26,868 bases of DNA from a virus. The DNA lies in the IMG/VR virus record IMGVR_UViG_3300012923_000140, positions 1-26,868 of that record; one strand, 5' to 3'. Made by a program: the position numbers and the translations under genes. The first letter of the stretch is position 1, and each line of letters begins with the position of its first letter. The notes under the pieces were generated by a model. It worked only from the letters and a program-made list of their open reading frames with translations, ran no database searches and was not told where the DNA came from. Shown in pieces: positions 6,675 through 14,921 of the stretch.

Positions 6675-8016
6675 TCTCACAGAGGCCCAGAAACGCGGCA
6701 ACAAGCTCCTCGCCGGTCCGCAGCGCCATACTGCCCTGGTCGGCGGTTCTCGGTCCGGAAAGACGTTCCTCCTCGTTCGCGCCATCGTCACCAGGGCTCT
6801 ATGCGCCGACTATTCCCGCCATGTGATCTTGAGGTTTCGCGAGAACGCCGTTTGGCGCTCGATCGGGATGGACACATTTCCCTCCGTCATGCGCAAGTGC
6901 TACCCAGGGATGCCATACGTCGTGAGGCGTGCTGACGGGTTCTTCCTGATGCCGAACAAGTCAGAGATTTGGCTGGGCGGGTTGGATGATCAGGATAGGA
7001 CAGAACGTATTTTGGGTCAGGAGTTCGCGACCCTCTATGAAAACGAATGCAGCCAGATCACCTATCGCTCGCACCTGATGGCGAGCACCCGCCTCGCGCA
7101 ATCCGTGATGAACCGTGTCACGGGAAAGATGCTTAAACAGCGCGCCTACTACGATCTCAACCCGACGGGGAAAGGACACTGGACGAACCGCCTGTTCGGG
7201 CAGTTGCGAGACCCGGTGTCGCTCCAGCCGCTTGCCAACCCTAGCGACTACGCCCGCATGTTCATGAACCCGCGGGACAACTCGGCGAACCTGTCAAAGG
7301 AGTACATCGAGAGCCTAGCAGCGTTGCCAGAGCGCCAGCGCCGGCGGTTCTACGAGGGCGTCTACGTCGACGAGTCCGAGGGCGCGCTCTGGACCTACGA
7401 CACGATTGAGCGGTGCCGTGCACCTCACCCCGGCGATGATGCCCTCCAGCGCGTTGTGGTGGCCGTGGATGCGTCCGGGGCGTCCGGGCGGGAAGATCTA
7501 CAGGCAGACGAGATCGGCATCGTGGTGGCCGCGCTGGGGCAGGACGGGCATGGCTACGTTCTGGCCGATAGGTCATGCCGGGAGTCGCCCGCGGTCTGGG
7601 GCAAGATCGTCGCCAAGGCGGTCGAGGACTTCGACGCCGACTGCGTCGTGGCCGAGAGGAACTTCGGCGGCGACATGGTGCGGTTCGTGATCAAAACGGC
7701 TGCCCCTAAGGTGCTGGTCAAGATGGTGACCGCCAGCCGCGGCAAGGTGGTGCGTGCCGAGCCGATATCGGCGCTCTACGGGGATGAGAAGACGCCGTCC
7801 CGGGTTCACCACGTCGAGCGGTTCCCGATGCTCGAGGAACAGCTGTGCGGGTTCACGACAATGGGCTACCTGGGCGAGGAGTCACCCGACCGCGCCGACG
7901 CTCTGGTGTGGGCGCTATCTGAGTTGATGCTAAAGGGGCAGACGCCTATCATGGTCGGGCCGGTCATCTCATCCAGGCAGGTCGTACCGCACGGCACCCA
8001 CGAGGGTTACCAATGA
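6658..8016 (+). CDS. terminase large subunit (TerL)
   Basis: This 452-residue ATPase-nuclease packages phage DNA. The ATPase part shows Walker A GGSRSGKT at residues 29-36, Walker B-type ATLYENE at 124-130 with the catalytic glutamate, and the coupling motif YDLNPTG at 165-171. The RNase H-like nuclease part shows VVAVDAS with D271, VVAERNFGG with E333 and DRADALVWAL with D411/D414, the expected acidic metal-binding triad. Length and motif order are normal. It overlaps the upstream gene by 17 bases and the next by four. The start at 6658 has only a weak Shine-Dalgarno, in keeping with translational coupling. Confidence 0.96.
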   Translation: MSVQFNLTEAQKRGNKLLAGPQRHTALVGGSRSGKTFLLVRAIVTRALCADYSRHVILRFRENAVWRSIGMDTFPSVMRKCYPGMPYVVRRADGFFLMPNKSEIWLGGLDDQDRTERILGQEFATLYENECSQITYRSHLMASTRLAQSVMNRVTGKMLKQRAYYDLNPTGKGHWTNRLFGQLRDPVSLQPLANPSDYARMFMNPRDNSANLSKEYIESLAALPERQRRRFYEGVYVDESEGALWTYDTIERCRAPHPGDDALQRVVVAVDASGASGREDLQADEIGIVVAALGQDGHGYVLADRSCRESPAVWGKIVAKAVEDFDADCVVAERNFGGDMVRFVIKTAAPKVLVKMVTASRGKVVRAEPISALYGDEKTPSRVHHVERFPMLEEQLCGFTTMGYLGEESPDRADALVWALSELMLKGQTPIMVGPVISSRQVVPHGTHEGYQ

Positions 8017-8207
8017 ACGACACTTTGGATTCTTTGGCGCGTTTAGTTTCAATCAAGCCAATGCAGATATGCAAGAATTGTCGCTTCAGTCATCGTCTTT
8101 CTGGTGAGGTGATGAGTTGTCGCCGAAGATCGCCATCCGAAAGCGGCTTAGACAAATGGCCGCAAGTCACTTGGGACGAATGGTGCGGGGAGTACGAGCC
8201 GCGATGA
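8013..8207 (+). CDS. cysteine-rich small phage protein (64 aa)
   Basis: The ATG overlaps the TerL stop. CKNCRFSH, a later single cysteine before RRRSP, and DEWCGEYEP make a four-cysteine pattern likely to bind zinc or an iron-sulfur cluster. The C-terminal W-C-G-E-Y is a recurring end in small phage proteins. It ends in an ATGA overlap with the next gene. Function unknown. Confidence 0.62.
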   Translation: MNDTLDSLARLVSIKPMQICKNCRFSHRLSGEVMSCRRRSPSESGLDKWPQVTWDEWCGEYEPR

Positions 8208-8413
8208 ACGTAGAAGCCCCTAAAGAGATTGTGCAGGAGATCAAGGCCCAGGTCCCTGGTTGCGCCACGCTTTTCCTGAAGAACGGCGACATCATCATGA
8301 TCCAGATAGCCGTCAAGGAAGTCCGCGAGGTGGTCGGGCAGAAGGACGCCAACGGCAAGCAGGTCTACAACTTTGAGTGGGGAGTCGGCACCCAGGTGAT
8401 CGAGAGGGACTGA
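8204..8413 (+). CDS. small hypothetical protein (69 aa)
   Basis: The ATG at 8204 overlaps the stop of the upstream gene; earlier in-frame starts lie inside it. The product is helix then beta strands (ATLFLKNGDIIMIQIAVKEV), an ordinary small alpha-beta protein. No family is recognised. One base separates its stop from the next ATG. Confidence 0.58.
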   Translation: MNVEAPKEIVQEIKAQVPGCATLFLKNGDIIMIQIAVKEVREVVGQKDANGKQVYNFEWGVGTQVIERD

Positions 8414-8414
8414 G

Positions 8415-8594
8415 ATGGGTGATCTGAACCAAGCATTTCTCAATCTTCGATCAGCCGTCGATTTTGAATGTGAACGCGGTGGTGAAGACAGGAAAGTCGA
8501 GATCAACCTTAGGGATCTCATCGAGATCATTTCATGGATTGAGGATATCAAAGACAATGATCATGTTGATGCAGCCGGTTTTTTTAGGAGTTAG
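8415..8594 (+). CDS. small acidic hypothetical protein (59 aa)
   Basis: This 59-residue frame, beginning MGDLNQAFLNLRSAVDFE, starts one base after the previous stop and ends two bases before the portal start. It is acidic and helical. Its tail includes the portal's ribosome-binding site, TAGGAG. It fills the gap between its neighbours exactly, which supports it being real. Function unknown. Confidence 0.55.
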   Translation: MGDLNQAFLNLRSAVDFECERGGEDRKVEINLRDLIEIISWIEDIKDNDHVDAAGFFRS

Positions 8595-8596
8595 CG

Positions 8597-10450
8597 ATGG
8601 CAAGGACACCACGGCAGACGCAGACGGGCGGCACGGCGAACAGCCCGGTTGACCCGGTATCCAGCGGACCCACCCGCGGCGCGTCCGACCTTGCCGGCAC
8701 TCCCAACACACCGACCATCGATCCGCGCGCCGTTACGACGGCAGGGCAGGTGCTCAGCCCGCCCGGCCCGCCCATCTCGCCCAGCGACAACATGTCGTGG
8801 GGACCCATTCCGGTCCTGACCGACGGGATGACGTTCTACGAGCTCGGCCAGACGGGCCTGCGCCAGTTCAGCGGCTGGGTGAGGGAGGAGTTCCTCCAGA
8901 CGCTCATCGGCCGCCAGGGCGCGCAGAAGTTCCGCGAGATGCGCGACAACGATGCGCAGGTCGGCGGAATGCTGTTCGCCATCGAGGCGACGATGCGGAA
9001 GGTGGAGTGGCGCGTCGATCCCGCTGAGGAGGGTGGCGGCAAGGAATACTCCGACTTCATCGAGTCATGCATGAACGACATGTCCAGCTCGTGGACCGAG
9101 ACCGTCAGCGACCACCTGTCGTTCCTGACCTACGGGTTCGCGTGGTCGGAGTTGGTCTACAAGAAGCGCCTGGGGCGCAAGCCTGGGATGGACCCGCGAC
9201 GGCCCGGACAAGAACTACCGGCGAGCGAGTACGACGACGGGAAGGTCGGGTGGCGGCGCATGCCGGGCCGCTCGCAAGATACAATAATAAAGTGGTACTT
9301 TGACATTAACGGCCAACCCAAGGGCGTCACCCAGCAGCCATGGGTGGGGCCGCTCATCGACATGCCGATCGACAAAGCGATCCTGCACCGGCCGACGCAC
9401 TACAAGGGGAACCCTGAAGGCCGTTCGATCCTGCGAAATAGCTACGTCCCGTATTACTACAAGAAGCGTCTGCAGGAGCAGGAGGCGATCCTGTTCGAGC
9501 GGCTCGGCGGCGTGCCGGTGATCTACATCCCGGGGCAGATCCTGCAGCTCGCGTCGACGGGCGATGCGAACGCGCTGGCGCAAGTGAATATGTACAAGCG
9601 CATCGCGGTGAACCTGCGCACCGACGAGCAGATGGGGCTGGTGCTGCCGTCCGACACCTACGAGGGGACGAACGGCCCGACGAGCGTCAAGCAGTACGAG
9701 TTCCAGCTAGTGGCGCCGCAGATGCGCGCGGCATCGATCAACCTCGACCAGACCATCACCCGCTATAGCACGTCGATGCTGACTTCAGTGCTGGCGGATT
9801 TCCTGACGCTCGGGCACGAGGCGCGCGGGACTCAGTCGCTCGCCGTGACCAAGGTCGACATGTTCATGCAAGCCATCGAGGGCTACCTCAACTCGATGGC
9901 CCAGGTCTACAATAAGTACGCCGTCACGAGATTGATGGACTTCAACGCGATGGACTTGGACATGCAGCCGAAGATCAAGCCGGACCTGGCGCAGCGGGTC
10001 GACCTCGACGTGCTGTCGAACTACGTCCTGCGGATGGCACAGGCCGGCATGCCGCTGTTCCCGGACGAGGAAGTGCAGACCTACCTCAAGGACGCCGCCG
10101 GCCTGCCGGACATCGACGATTCCCGTGCCATGCAGGCGGCGGGGCTGACGGACGATCAGCTCGACATGAAGGACGAGCAGAGCGAGGTGCAACTCGACCA
10201 GCTGAAGAACCCGCCGCAGCCCGCAAGTGGTTCCGGCGCGAAGCCGGGAGGGGCGAAGCCGCCCGCCAACGACAAGCAACAGAAACGCGCCAACCTTGAG
10301 ACGATGCTAAAGGGCGCGATCGCGCAGCGCATGGTGAGGCACGCCGGGCCGAAGTTCGGCGTTAGGACCGGACACGTCCACAAGAGCAACCACAAGCAGC
10401 CGTCGGTGCGGAGGTTGACGCGGATGCTGCGGGAGGTTCAATCTGGTTGA
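8597..10450 (+). CDS. portal protein (DUF935 / Mu gp29-like)
   Basis: The 617-residue protein follows TerL after three small genes, the normal place for a portal. Family hallmarks are FREMRDNDAQVGGMLFAIE, MRKVEWRVDP, LSFLTYGFAWSELVYK and HYKGNPEGRSILRNSYVP, the core of DUF935-type portals through which DNA enters the head. The first 70 residues are a Pro/Gly/Thr-rich flexible leader, and the C-terminus (from about residue 540) is a Lys/Pro linker ending in a basic segment. TAGGAG with normal spacing marks the ATG. The family is assigned from motifs seen by eye. Confidence 0.9.
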   Translation: MARTPRQTQTGGTANSPVDPVSSGPTRGASDLAGTPNTPTIDPRAVTTAGQVLSPPGPPISPSDNMSWGPIPVLTDGMTFYELGQTGLRQFSGWVREEFLQTLIGRQGAQKFREMRDNDAQVGGMLFAIEATMRKVEWRVDPAEEGGGKEYSDFIESCMNDMSSSWTETVSDHLSFLTYGFAWSELVYKKRLGRKPGMDPRRPGQELPASEYDDGKVGWRRMPGRSQDTIIKWYFDINGQPKGVTQQPWVGPLIDMPIDKAILHRPTHYKGNPEGRSILRNSYVPYYYKKRLQEQEAILFERLGGVPVIYIPGQILQLASTGDANALAQVNMYKRIAVNLRTDEQMGLVLPSDTYEGTNGPTSVKQYEFQLVAPQMRAASINLDQTITRYSTSMLTSVLADFLTLGHEARGTQSLAVTKVDMFMQAIEGYLNSMAQVYNKYAVTRLMDFNAMDLDMQPKIKPDLAQRVDLDVLSNYVLRMAQAGMPLFPDEEVQTYLKDAAGLPDIDDSRAMQAAGLTDDQLDMKDEQSEVQLDQLKNPPQPASGSGAKPGGAKPPANDKQQKRANLETMLKGAIAQRMVRHAGPKFGVRTGHVHKSNHKQPSVRRLTRMLREVQSG

Positions 10451-10453
10451 TGT

Positions 10454-10518
10454 CGGGGCGAGGTCTGGCAGGGTTAGGTTTGGCACGGTGAGGCGGGGCA
10501 AGGCTTGGCAAGGATAGG
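10454..10518 (+). repeat. degenerate G-rich decamer repeat between portal and radical SAM genes
   Basis: Short AGG-rich units recur at about 10-base spacing: aggtctggca at 10461, aggcggggca at 10491 and aggcttggca at 10501, with related copies between. The strand is almost free of C and A-runs and does not fold into a hairpin. The end of the array supplies the purine-rich site before the ATG at 10528. Function unknown. Confidence 0.5.
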
Positions 10519-10527
10519 GGCGACGAA

Positions 10528-12972
10528 ATGAGACCTCTTCGCATCGCTCTTGGTGATTTGAGTTACTTCAATGCTGACAATGTTGGCAATTTATACGTCC
10601 CGCTGAACCTCGGCTATCTCGCGTCTTACGTGAAGGCTAAGTTTGGCAGGGACGTGGACATGCGGCTGTTCAAGGACCCGCACGCAATGCTGGAGCATGT
10701 GAAAGATGAGCGACCAGACCTCGTCGGACTGTCAGCCTACTACTGGCAAGAGGAACTCGACAAACTGTTCGTCCGCAAAGTCAGGGAGATCGACGCCGGG
10801 TTTCGTCCGTACATCGTCATTGGTGGGCCATCAGTCGACAGCGATGTGCTGGAGCAGAGATCGTACCTGGACCGTCACCGTGGAGTGGACAAGCTGGTAG
10901 TCAACGAGGGCGAGGATGGCCTTGCCGCGGTCGTGGGGACGCTGCTGGGAGGTTCTGATGCTGAGGTGGCCATAACCCACCCCGAGCGCGTCGGGCTCTC
11001 CACGGACCTCGCCAGCGTTCCCTCGCCGTACCTGGACGGGACCCTGGACGAGTTCCTCGACGGTCCGTTCCAGCCGATGTTGCAGACGTCGCGGTTGTGT
11101 CCTTATACGTGTCTGGCGGGCGACACGCCCATCAACACGATCTTCGGCGATATTTCGATCCGGGAACTTGCCGAGAAGTATGGCGATGCCGGCATCCCAG
11201 TCTACACGTTCAATTTGGAGACGCGGGATGCGTTCATCGCCGATTCAGTCATGATCAGGAAATATGGCGAGAACCAGCATCTCGTTCGCGTTCATTTCGA
11301 CGACGGGACGCACATAGACTGCACTCCCGATCATAAGTTCCTCCAGATATCGCGCGGCTGTCAATGGGAATGCGAGGCAAGCAGTCTTCCCGCTGGCTCA
11401 GCTATTAGGGCGATGAGGGTCGAGGTCAATCCGCATCTTCAGCGTGCATATGTGACTTGGGCGCGGCGCGACAGGCGATTGCGGTCCAGGATGATCAAGG
11501 AATATGAAATGGGGCGGCGGCTCGCCAGTTCCGAGCACGTTCACCATGTTGACCGCAACACGCTGAACGATGCTCCTGAGAATCTTGTGCATTACGCCTC
11601 TGCCGCGGATCATCTTGATCAGCATCCAGAGATTGCAGAGCGTATGCGAACCAACAATCCTACCAAGGGCGGGATGAGCCAGGAATGGCTAGACAATTTG
11701 GCTGCCGCCAACCGCGGGAAAGTGCGATCTCATGAATCCAGGCTTCGTTATCGGAAGTCAAAACTTGGGACCAAGAACCCCAACTTCAAAGACGGTGCAT
11801 CCAGCATCGACAGAAAGTCGCGGATCGCGGAGATCAACCACCGAGTGGTAAGCGTGGATCGGCTGGCAGAAAAGGGCGACGTTTATTGTCTCACAGTGCC
11901 AGCGACCGGATGGTTCTTTGCAAACAATGTTTTGGTCAAGAATTGCTCATTCTGCGTGTCCGGCAAAAGCCGGGGCAAGCTGCGCGTATTCCCGATGGAG
12001 CAGGTCAATGCCGAGATTGAGTTCATCGCCAAACGGTTCGCCGACCGGCCAGACCACATTCTCTATATCGTCGACGAGAACTTCGGCATATTGGGCCGCG
12101 ATGTCGATGTGGCCAAGTCCATCCGCAGAGCTATGGATTACGGTTACCCCAAGCGGGTCTTCTACTACAACGACAAGCGTTTCACTCAGACGAGCCGCGA
12201 CGTCCAGGAAGTGCTAGGCAACGCGTGCCACCACGGCGTCTGCCTGTCGCTCCAGAGCGAGAACCCGGAGACGCTGAAAGCCATCCGCCGGCGCAACCTG
12301 ACCGACGACGACGTCCGCTCTGCTATCGCGTGGGCGCACGGGCTCGGGTTGATGGTCAGCACCGAGTTGATATTCGGTCTTCCGTGCGAGACGAGGGCTA
12401 GTTTCCTGGCGCTGCTCGACAAGTGCGCGCGGCTCGGGTTCGACAAGGTGCAGTGCTACAACCTTATCGTGTTCGATGGCATAGAGATGAACCGGCAGGC
12501 ATACCGGGACGAGCACAAGCTGGTGACGAAGCGTCGGCCGATCAACGCGCATTCCCTGGTGCTCGACGGCGAGGCGTGTGCCGAGACGGAGGAGGTTGTA
12601 GTCCAATCCAGCAGTATCTCGTTCGACGACTACCGCCTAATACGGGCGATGAACGTGATGTTCCACGCGGTGTTCGTGCTCGGCGTGCATCGGGAGTTTT
12701 TCCGCGGACTGGTGGATTCCGGGCAGTCGTTGACGGCATTCTTCGAGAAGTTTCTAGAACCACTCAAGGATGGGGACTGGACGGCGCAGATGCACCGCCG
12801 ATTCATCGCTGACCTTGAGGATGCGATATGCGATGAACTTGGTGGGCACGTGCTCCACGACGGCCGCGTGGTGAAGATCCAGCCGGTGTTCGCCAGCAAG
12901 CTCGCGCAGGCGACGTGGGTGCCAGAAGTCATAGCCAGGATAGCGCGCCAGAGGGAAGAAATAGCAGCATGA
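10528..12972 (+). CDS. B12-binding-type radical SAM protein interrupted by an intein
   Basis: The 814-residue precursor has a Rossmann-like N-terminal domain resembling B12-binding domains (RPDLVGLSAYY, IVIGGPSVDS), then a radical SAM core. In the precursor the cluster motif is split: C191-P-Y-T precedes the intein (residues 195-472), and C473-S-F-C476 follows. Splicing gives CPYTCSFC, a canonical CxxxCxxC [4Fe-4S] site. Other radical SAM landmarks follow: DENFGIL, SLQSENPETLKAI and ELIFGLPCETRASF. The host extein is about 536 residues. No DxHxxG motif is seen, so cobalamin may bind base-off or not at all. Homologs with this layout sit in surface-sugar clusters, which would fit the upstream sugar genes, but the reaction is unknown. 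Confidence 0.87.
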   Translation: MRPLRIALGDLSYFNADNVGNLYVPLNLGYLASYVKAKFGRDVDMRLFKDPHAMLEHVKDERPDLVGLSAYYWQEELDKLFVRKVREIDAGFRPYIVIGGPSVDSDVLEQRSYLDRHRGVDKLVVNEGEDGLAAVVGTLLGGSDAEVAITHPERVGLSTDLASVPSPYLDGTLDEFLDGPFQPMLQTSRLCPYTCLAGDTPINTIFGDISIRELAEKYGDAGIPVYTFNLETRDAFIADSVMIRKYGENQHLVRVHFDDGTHIDCTPDHKFLQISRGCQWECEASSLPAGSAIRAMRVEVNPHLQRAYVTWARRDRRLRSRMIKEYEMGRRLASSEHVHHVDRNTLNDAPENLVHYASAADHLDQHPEIAERMRTNNPTKGGMSQEWLDNLAAANRGKVRSHESRLRYRKSKLGTKNPNFKDGASSIDRKSRIAEINHRVVSVDRLAEKGDVYCLTVPATGWFFANNVLVKNCSFCVSGKSRGKLRVFPMEQVNAEIEFIAKRFADRPDHILYIVDENFGILGRDVDVAKSIRRAMDYGYPKRVFYYNDKRFTQTSRDVQEVLGNACHHGVCLSLQSENPETLKAIRRRNLTDDDVRSAIAWAHGLGLMVSTELIFGLPCETRASFLALLDKCARLGFDKVQCYNLIVFDGIEMNRQAYRDEHKLVTKRRPINAHSLVLDGEACAETEEVVVQSSSISFDDYRLIRAMNVMFHAVFVLGVHREFFRGLVDSGQSLTAFFEKFLEPLKDGDWTAQMHRRFIADLEDAICDELGGHVLHDGRVVKIQPVFASKLAQATWVPEVIARIARQREEIAA
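11110..11943 (+). mobile_element. intein with HNH homing endonuclease domain (278 aa) inside the radical SAM gene
   Basis: The insert begins with Cys (CLAGDTPINT, block A) and ends in KN before a +1 Cys. Block B DCTPDHKFL contains the usual His, and the C-terminal block reads VYCLTVPATGWFFANNVLVKN-like in register (residues 452-472). The penultimate residue is Lys rather than the usual His. The middle, about residues 336-425, has EHVHHVDRNTLNDAPENL (HNH, His-His and Asn-rich) and a NUMOD3-like GTKNPNF segment. Boundaries follow from the intact CxxxCxxC motif produced on removal. Confidence 0.9.
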
Positions 12973-13370
12973 GAACCATCAAGACGAACACCGTCGAGTA
13001 CGTCATCCTGGATGAGGGGGAGCGGCTGAAGTCGTCGACCCTCATCTCGCGCAGCGGTACGGGATGGCAAGGTCAGCTTTTCCTGGAAACGATCAAGGCT
13101 ACGAACAGCGCATGGCATACGGGACAGACTGACGGGAACGGCGGGATAATCGTGCGTATTCCAAGCGTCGACGAGGTTGTGGATCGCGCTGTCGAGTTGG
13201 TCGAGAAGGCGATCACTGCTATGGAGAAACATGGCTGGAGCGTCGAGATGGTGACCGCGGACGAACTGTTGGACCACGGCGGCGGCCGTCCTGGTTTCGT
13301 GGTAAACAGCGGACATGGCAAAGCAGATCAGGGCGGCCCGTCACTACCAGCATCGAAACGATCCGCTTAG
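12969..13370 (+). CDS. hypothetical protein (133 aa)
   Basis: The ATG at 12969 overlaps the radical SAM stop (ATGA); an earlier in-frame ATG lies within that gene. The product starts with beta strands (TVEYVILDEGERLKSS), then two helices (VDEVVDRAVELVEKAIT) and a flexible glycine-rich end. Its last 56 bases overlap the head morphogenesis gene. No family recognised. Confidence 0.58.
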   Translation: MRTIKTNTVEYVILDEGERLKSSTLISRSGTGWQGQLFLETIKATNSAWHTGQTDGNGGIIVRIPSVDEVVDRAVELVEKAITAMEKHGWSVEMVTADELLDHGGGRPGFVVNSGHGKADQGGPSLPASKRSA

Positions 13371-14856
13371 GCGCATCGCCGATCGGGCGATCCCCGGCGT
13401 CAAGCGCGACCTCCTAGTGTCGCTGAGGGGACTGCGGGAACTCATCCCCTCCGACGTCGTCGACAAATATGCGCGCCACGCCGATTGGACTGGGCTGAAG
13501 GACGTCATCGACTGGCACCATTTCAGGGAATCGCTGAAGGGCGTGTTCGGGCACATCGGCAAGGCGCGCGAGGCTGGGGCGCAGCACGGGGCGCAGGAGA
13601 TCAACGCGGCGTTCGCCAGCGCCGGGCGCAAGGTGCGGTTCCGAAAATATAGTCCAGATCAACCTCGTGATGATCACGGTCGATGGGCATCTGGCGGCGG
13701 TAGTTCGTCAGCCAGCATATCTGTCGGCGGCAAGGACATCACCGTTAGCCTCTCACGTGTCGACCAGGCCGTCGGCTATCGGTTGGTGAATATCGACGTA
13801 CATACTTTCAACGCGGCCTGGAGTCGTGACCACGAGTTTTACGTCGGTCCGCAGGGAAGCGGAAAGGGAACCATAATTGGTCGCTACGAGAGGTTCGGCG
13901 AATGGATCAGGAATCACGACCACGACCACATGGAAGCGTCGTCGGCGGGCGTGCAATCTGATGGTCGCGTCGGGTTTGATAACGGTCGCCACCGTTTCGC
14001 CTGGCTGCGCGATCAGGGACTGAAGACTGTCCCAGTGGCGATGGACAGGCAGTCCATCGAGAACGCGCGCCGGCACGGCTATCTTAGCGAGAAGGTGCTA
14101 AAGTTCACGCTGAGCCCGCTGCTCGGCATCGTTCGAAAGGACGCCAACGATCAGTATACCTTTGATTTATATTCCCAAGAAGTCCAGGACGAGCTGCGAG
14201 CCGCCCAGGATGCCCTCATCGTCGGGCTGGAGCAGGATGTCCGCGACTCTATCGACGCCATCATCATGGACGCGGCACAGCGGGGACTTGGACCAGAGGA
14301 GATCGTCGACAGCATCCGCGACCTGATCGGCCTCACTGACAGGCAGGTTGCCGCCGTTGGCAACTACCGATCTATGTTGGAGAATCTCGACCCCGGCGCG
14401 CTGGACCGACAACTGCGCAACGTCCTTGAGGATGACGTGGTCCAGCAGGCGATAGATGACCAGACTGACTTGGCCGCGGCGTACATCGACAAGATGACTG
14501 GCGACTACGTTGATAACTACCTGGACTATCGGGCAGAGACGATCGTTCAAAGTGAGGTGACTCGCGCGGTGAACGCAGGCCTCCAAGATTCTTACTCGCA
14601 GGCGATCGATCGAGGAGTATTCCCGTCTGAGGCCGTGAGGCAGTTCTGGCGCATCAATCCTGATGCGTGCGAGATATGCCAGTCGATCCCGGACATGAAT
14701 CCGGACGGCGTTGCCATGGACGAGGCGTTCGACTCGATCGACGGACCTCAGGATGCGCCGCCCGATCCGCATCCACATTGCTTTTGCAGCCTTGAAATTG
14801 TGACGGACCTGGACATGGTCTCGACGGATGATGTTGACGCCGGGGAAGCGGCATAA
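13315..14856 (+). CDS. MuF-type head morphogenesis protein with inserted ParB-like domain
   Basis: The 513-residue protein follows the portal group, as expected. Its C-terminal half has the Mu gpF-like pattern: RAETIVQSEVTRAVNAG at residues 406-422, FWRINPDACEICQ with C452 and C455, and PPDPHPHCFCSLEIV at 482-496, a metal-binding set. This is the minor head protein that joins the capsid. Unusual is the middle: YSPDQPRDDHGRWASGGG at 112-129, a linker found again in the fused protease, then about 110 residues ending in FDNGRHRFAWLRDQGLKTVPV (221-241), a pattern resembling ParB-like DGHHR folds. The start overlaps the previous gene by 56 bases. Confidence 0.82.
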   Translation: MAKQIRAARHYQHRNDPLRRIADRAIPGVKRDLLVSLRGLRELIPSDVVDKYARHADWTGLKDVIDWHHFRESLKGVFGHIGKAREAGAQHGAQEINAAFASAGRKVRFRKYSPDQPRDDHGRWASGGGSSSASISVGGKDITVSLSRVDQAVGYRLVNIDVHTFNAAWSRDHEFYVGPQGSGKGTIIGRYERFGEWIRNHDHDHMEASSAGVQSDGRVGFDNGRHRFAWLRDQGLKTVPVAMDRQSIENARRHGYLSEKVLKFTLSPLLGIVRKDANDQYTFDLYSQEVQDELRAAQDALIVGLEQDVRDSIDAIIMDAAQRGLGPEEIVDSIRDLIGLTDRQVAAVGNYRSMLENLDPGALDRQLRNVLEDDVVQQAIDDQTDLAAAYIDKMTGDYVDNYLDYRAETIVQSEVTRAVNAGLQDSYSQAIDRGVFPSEAVRQFWRINPDACEICQSIPDMNPDGVAMDEAFDSIDGPQDAPPDPHPHCFCSLEIVTDLDMVSTDDVDAGEAA

Positions 14857-14889
14857 TAGCGGTCATCCATGGTCAAATAGAATCTAGAT

Positions 14890-14917
14890 GCCTCACCGTT
14901 TACGTCCCGTAGGAGGC
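14890..14917 (+). promoter_or_regulatory. possible ribosome-binding-site hairpin before the cytochrome gene
   Basis: GCCTC at 14890-14894 can pair with GAGGC at 14913-14917. The latter includes most of the AGGAGG ribosome-binding site of the cytochrome gene. The stem is only five base pairs, so an effect on translation is plausible but not proven. Confidence 0.3.
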
Positions 14918-14921
14918 AAAC

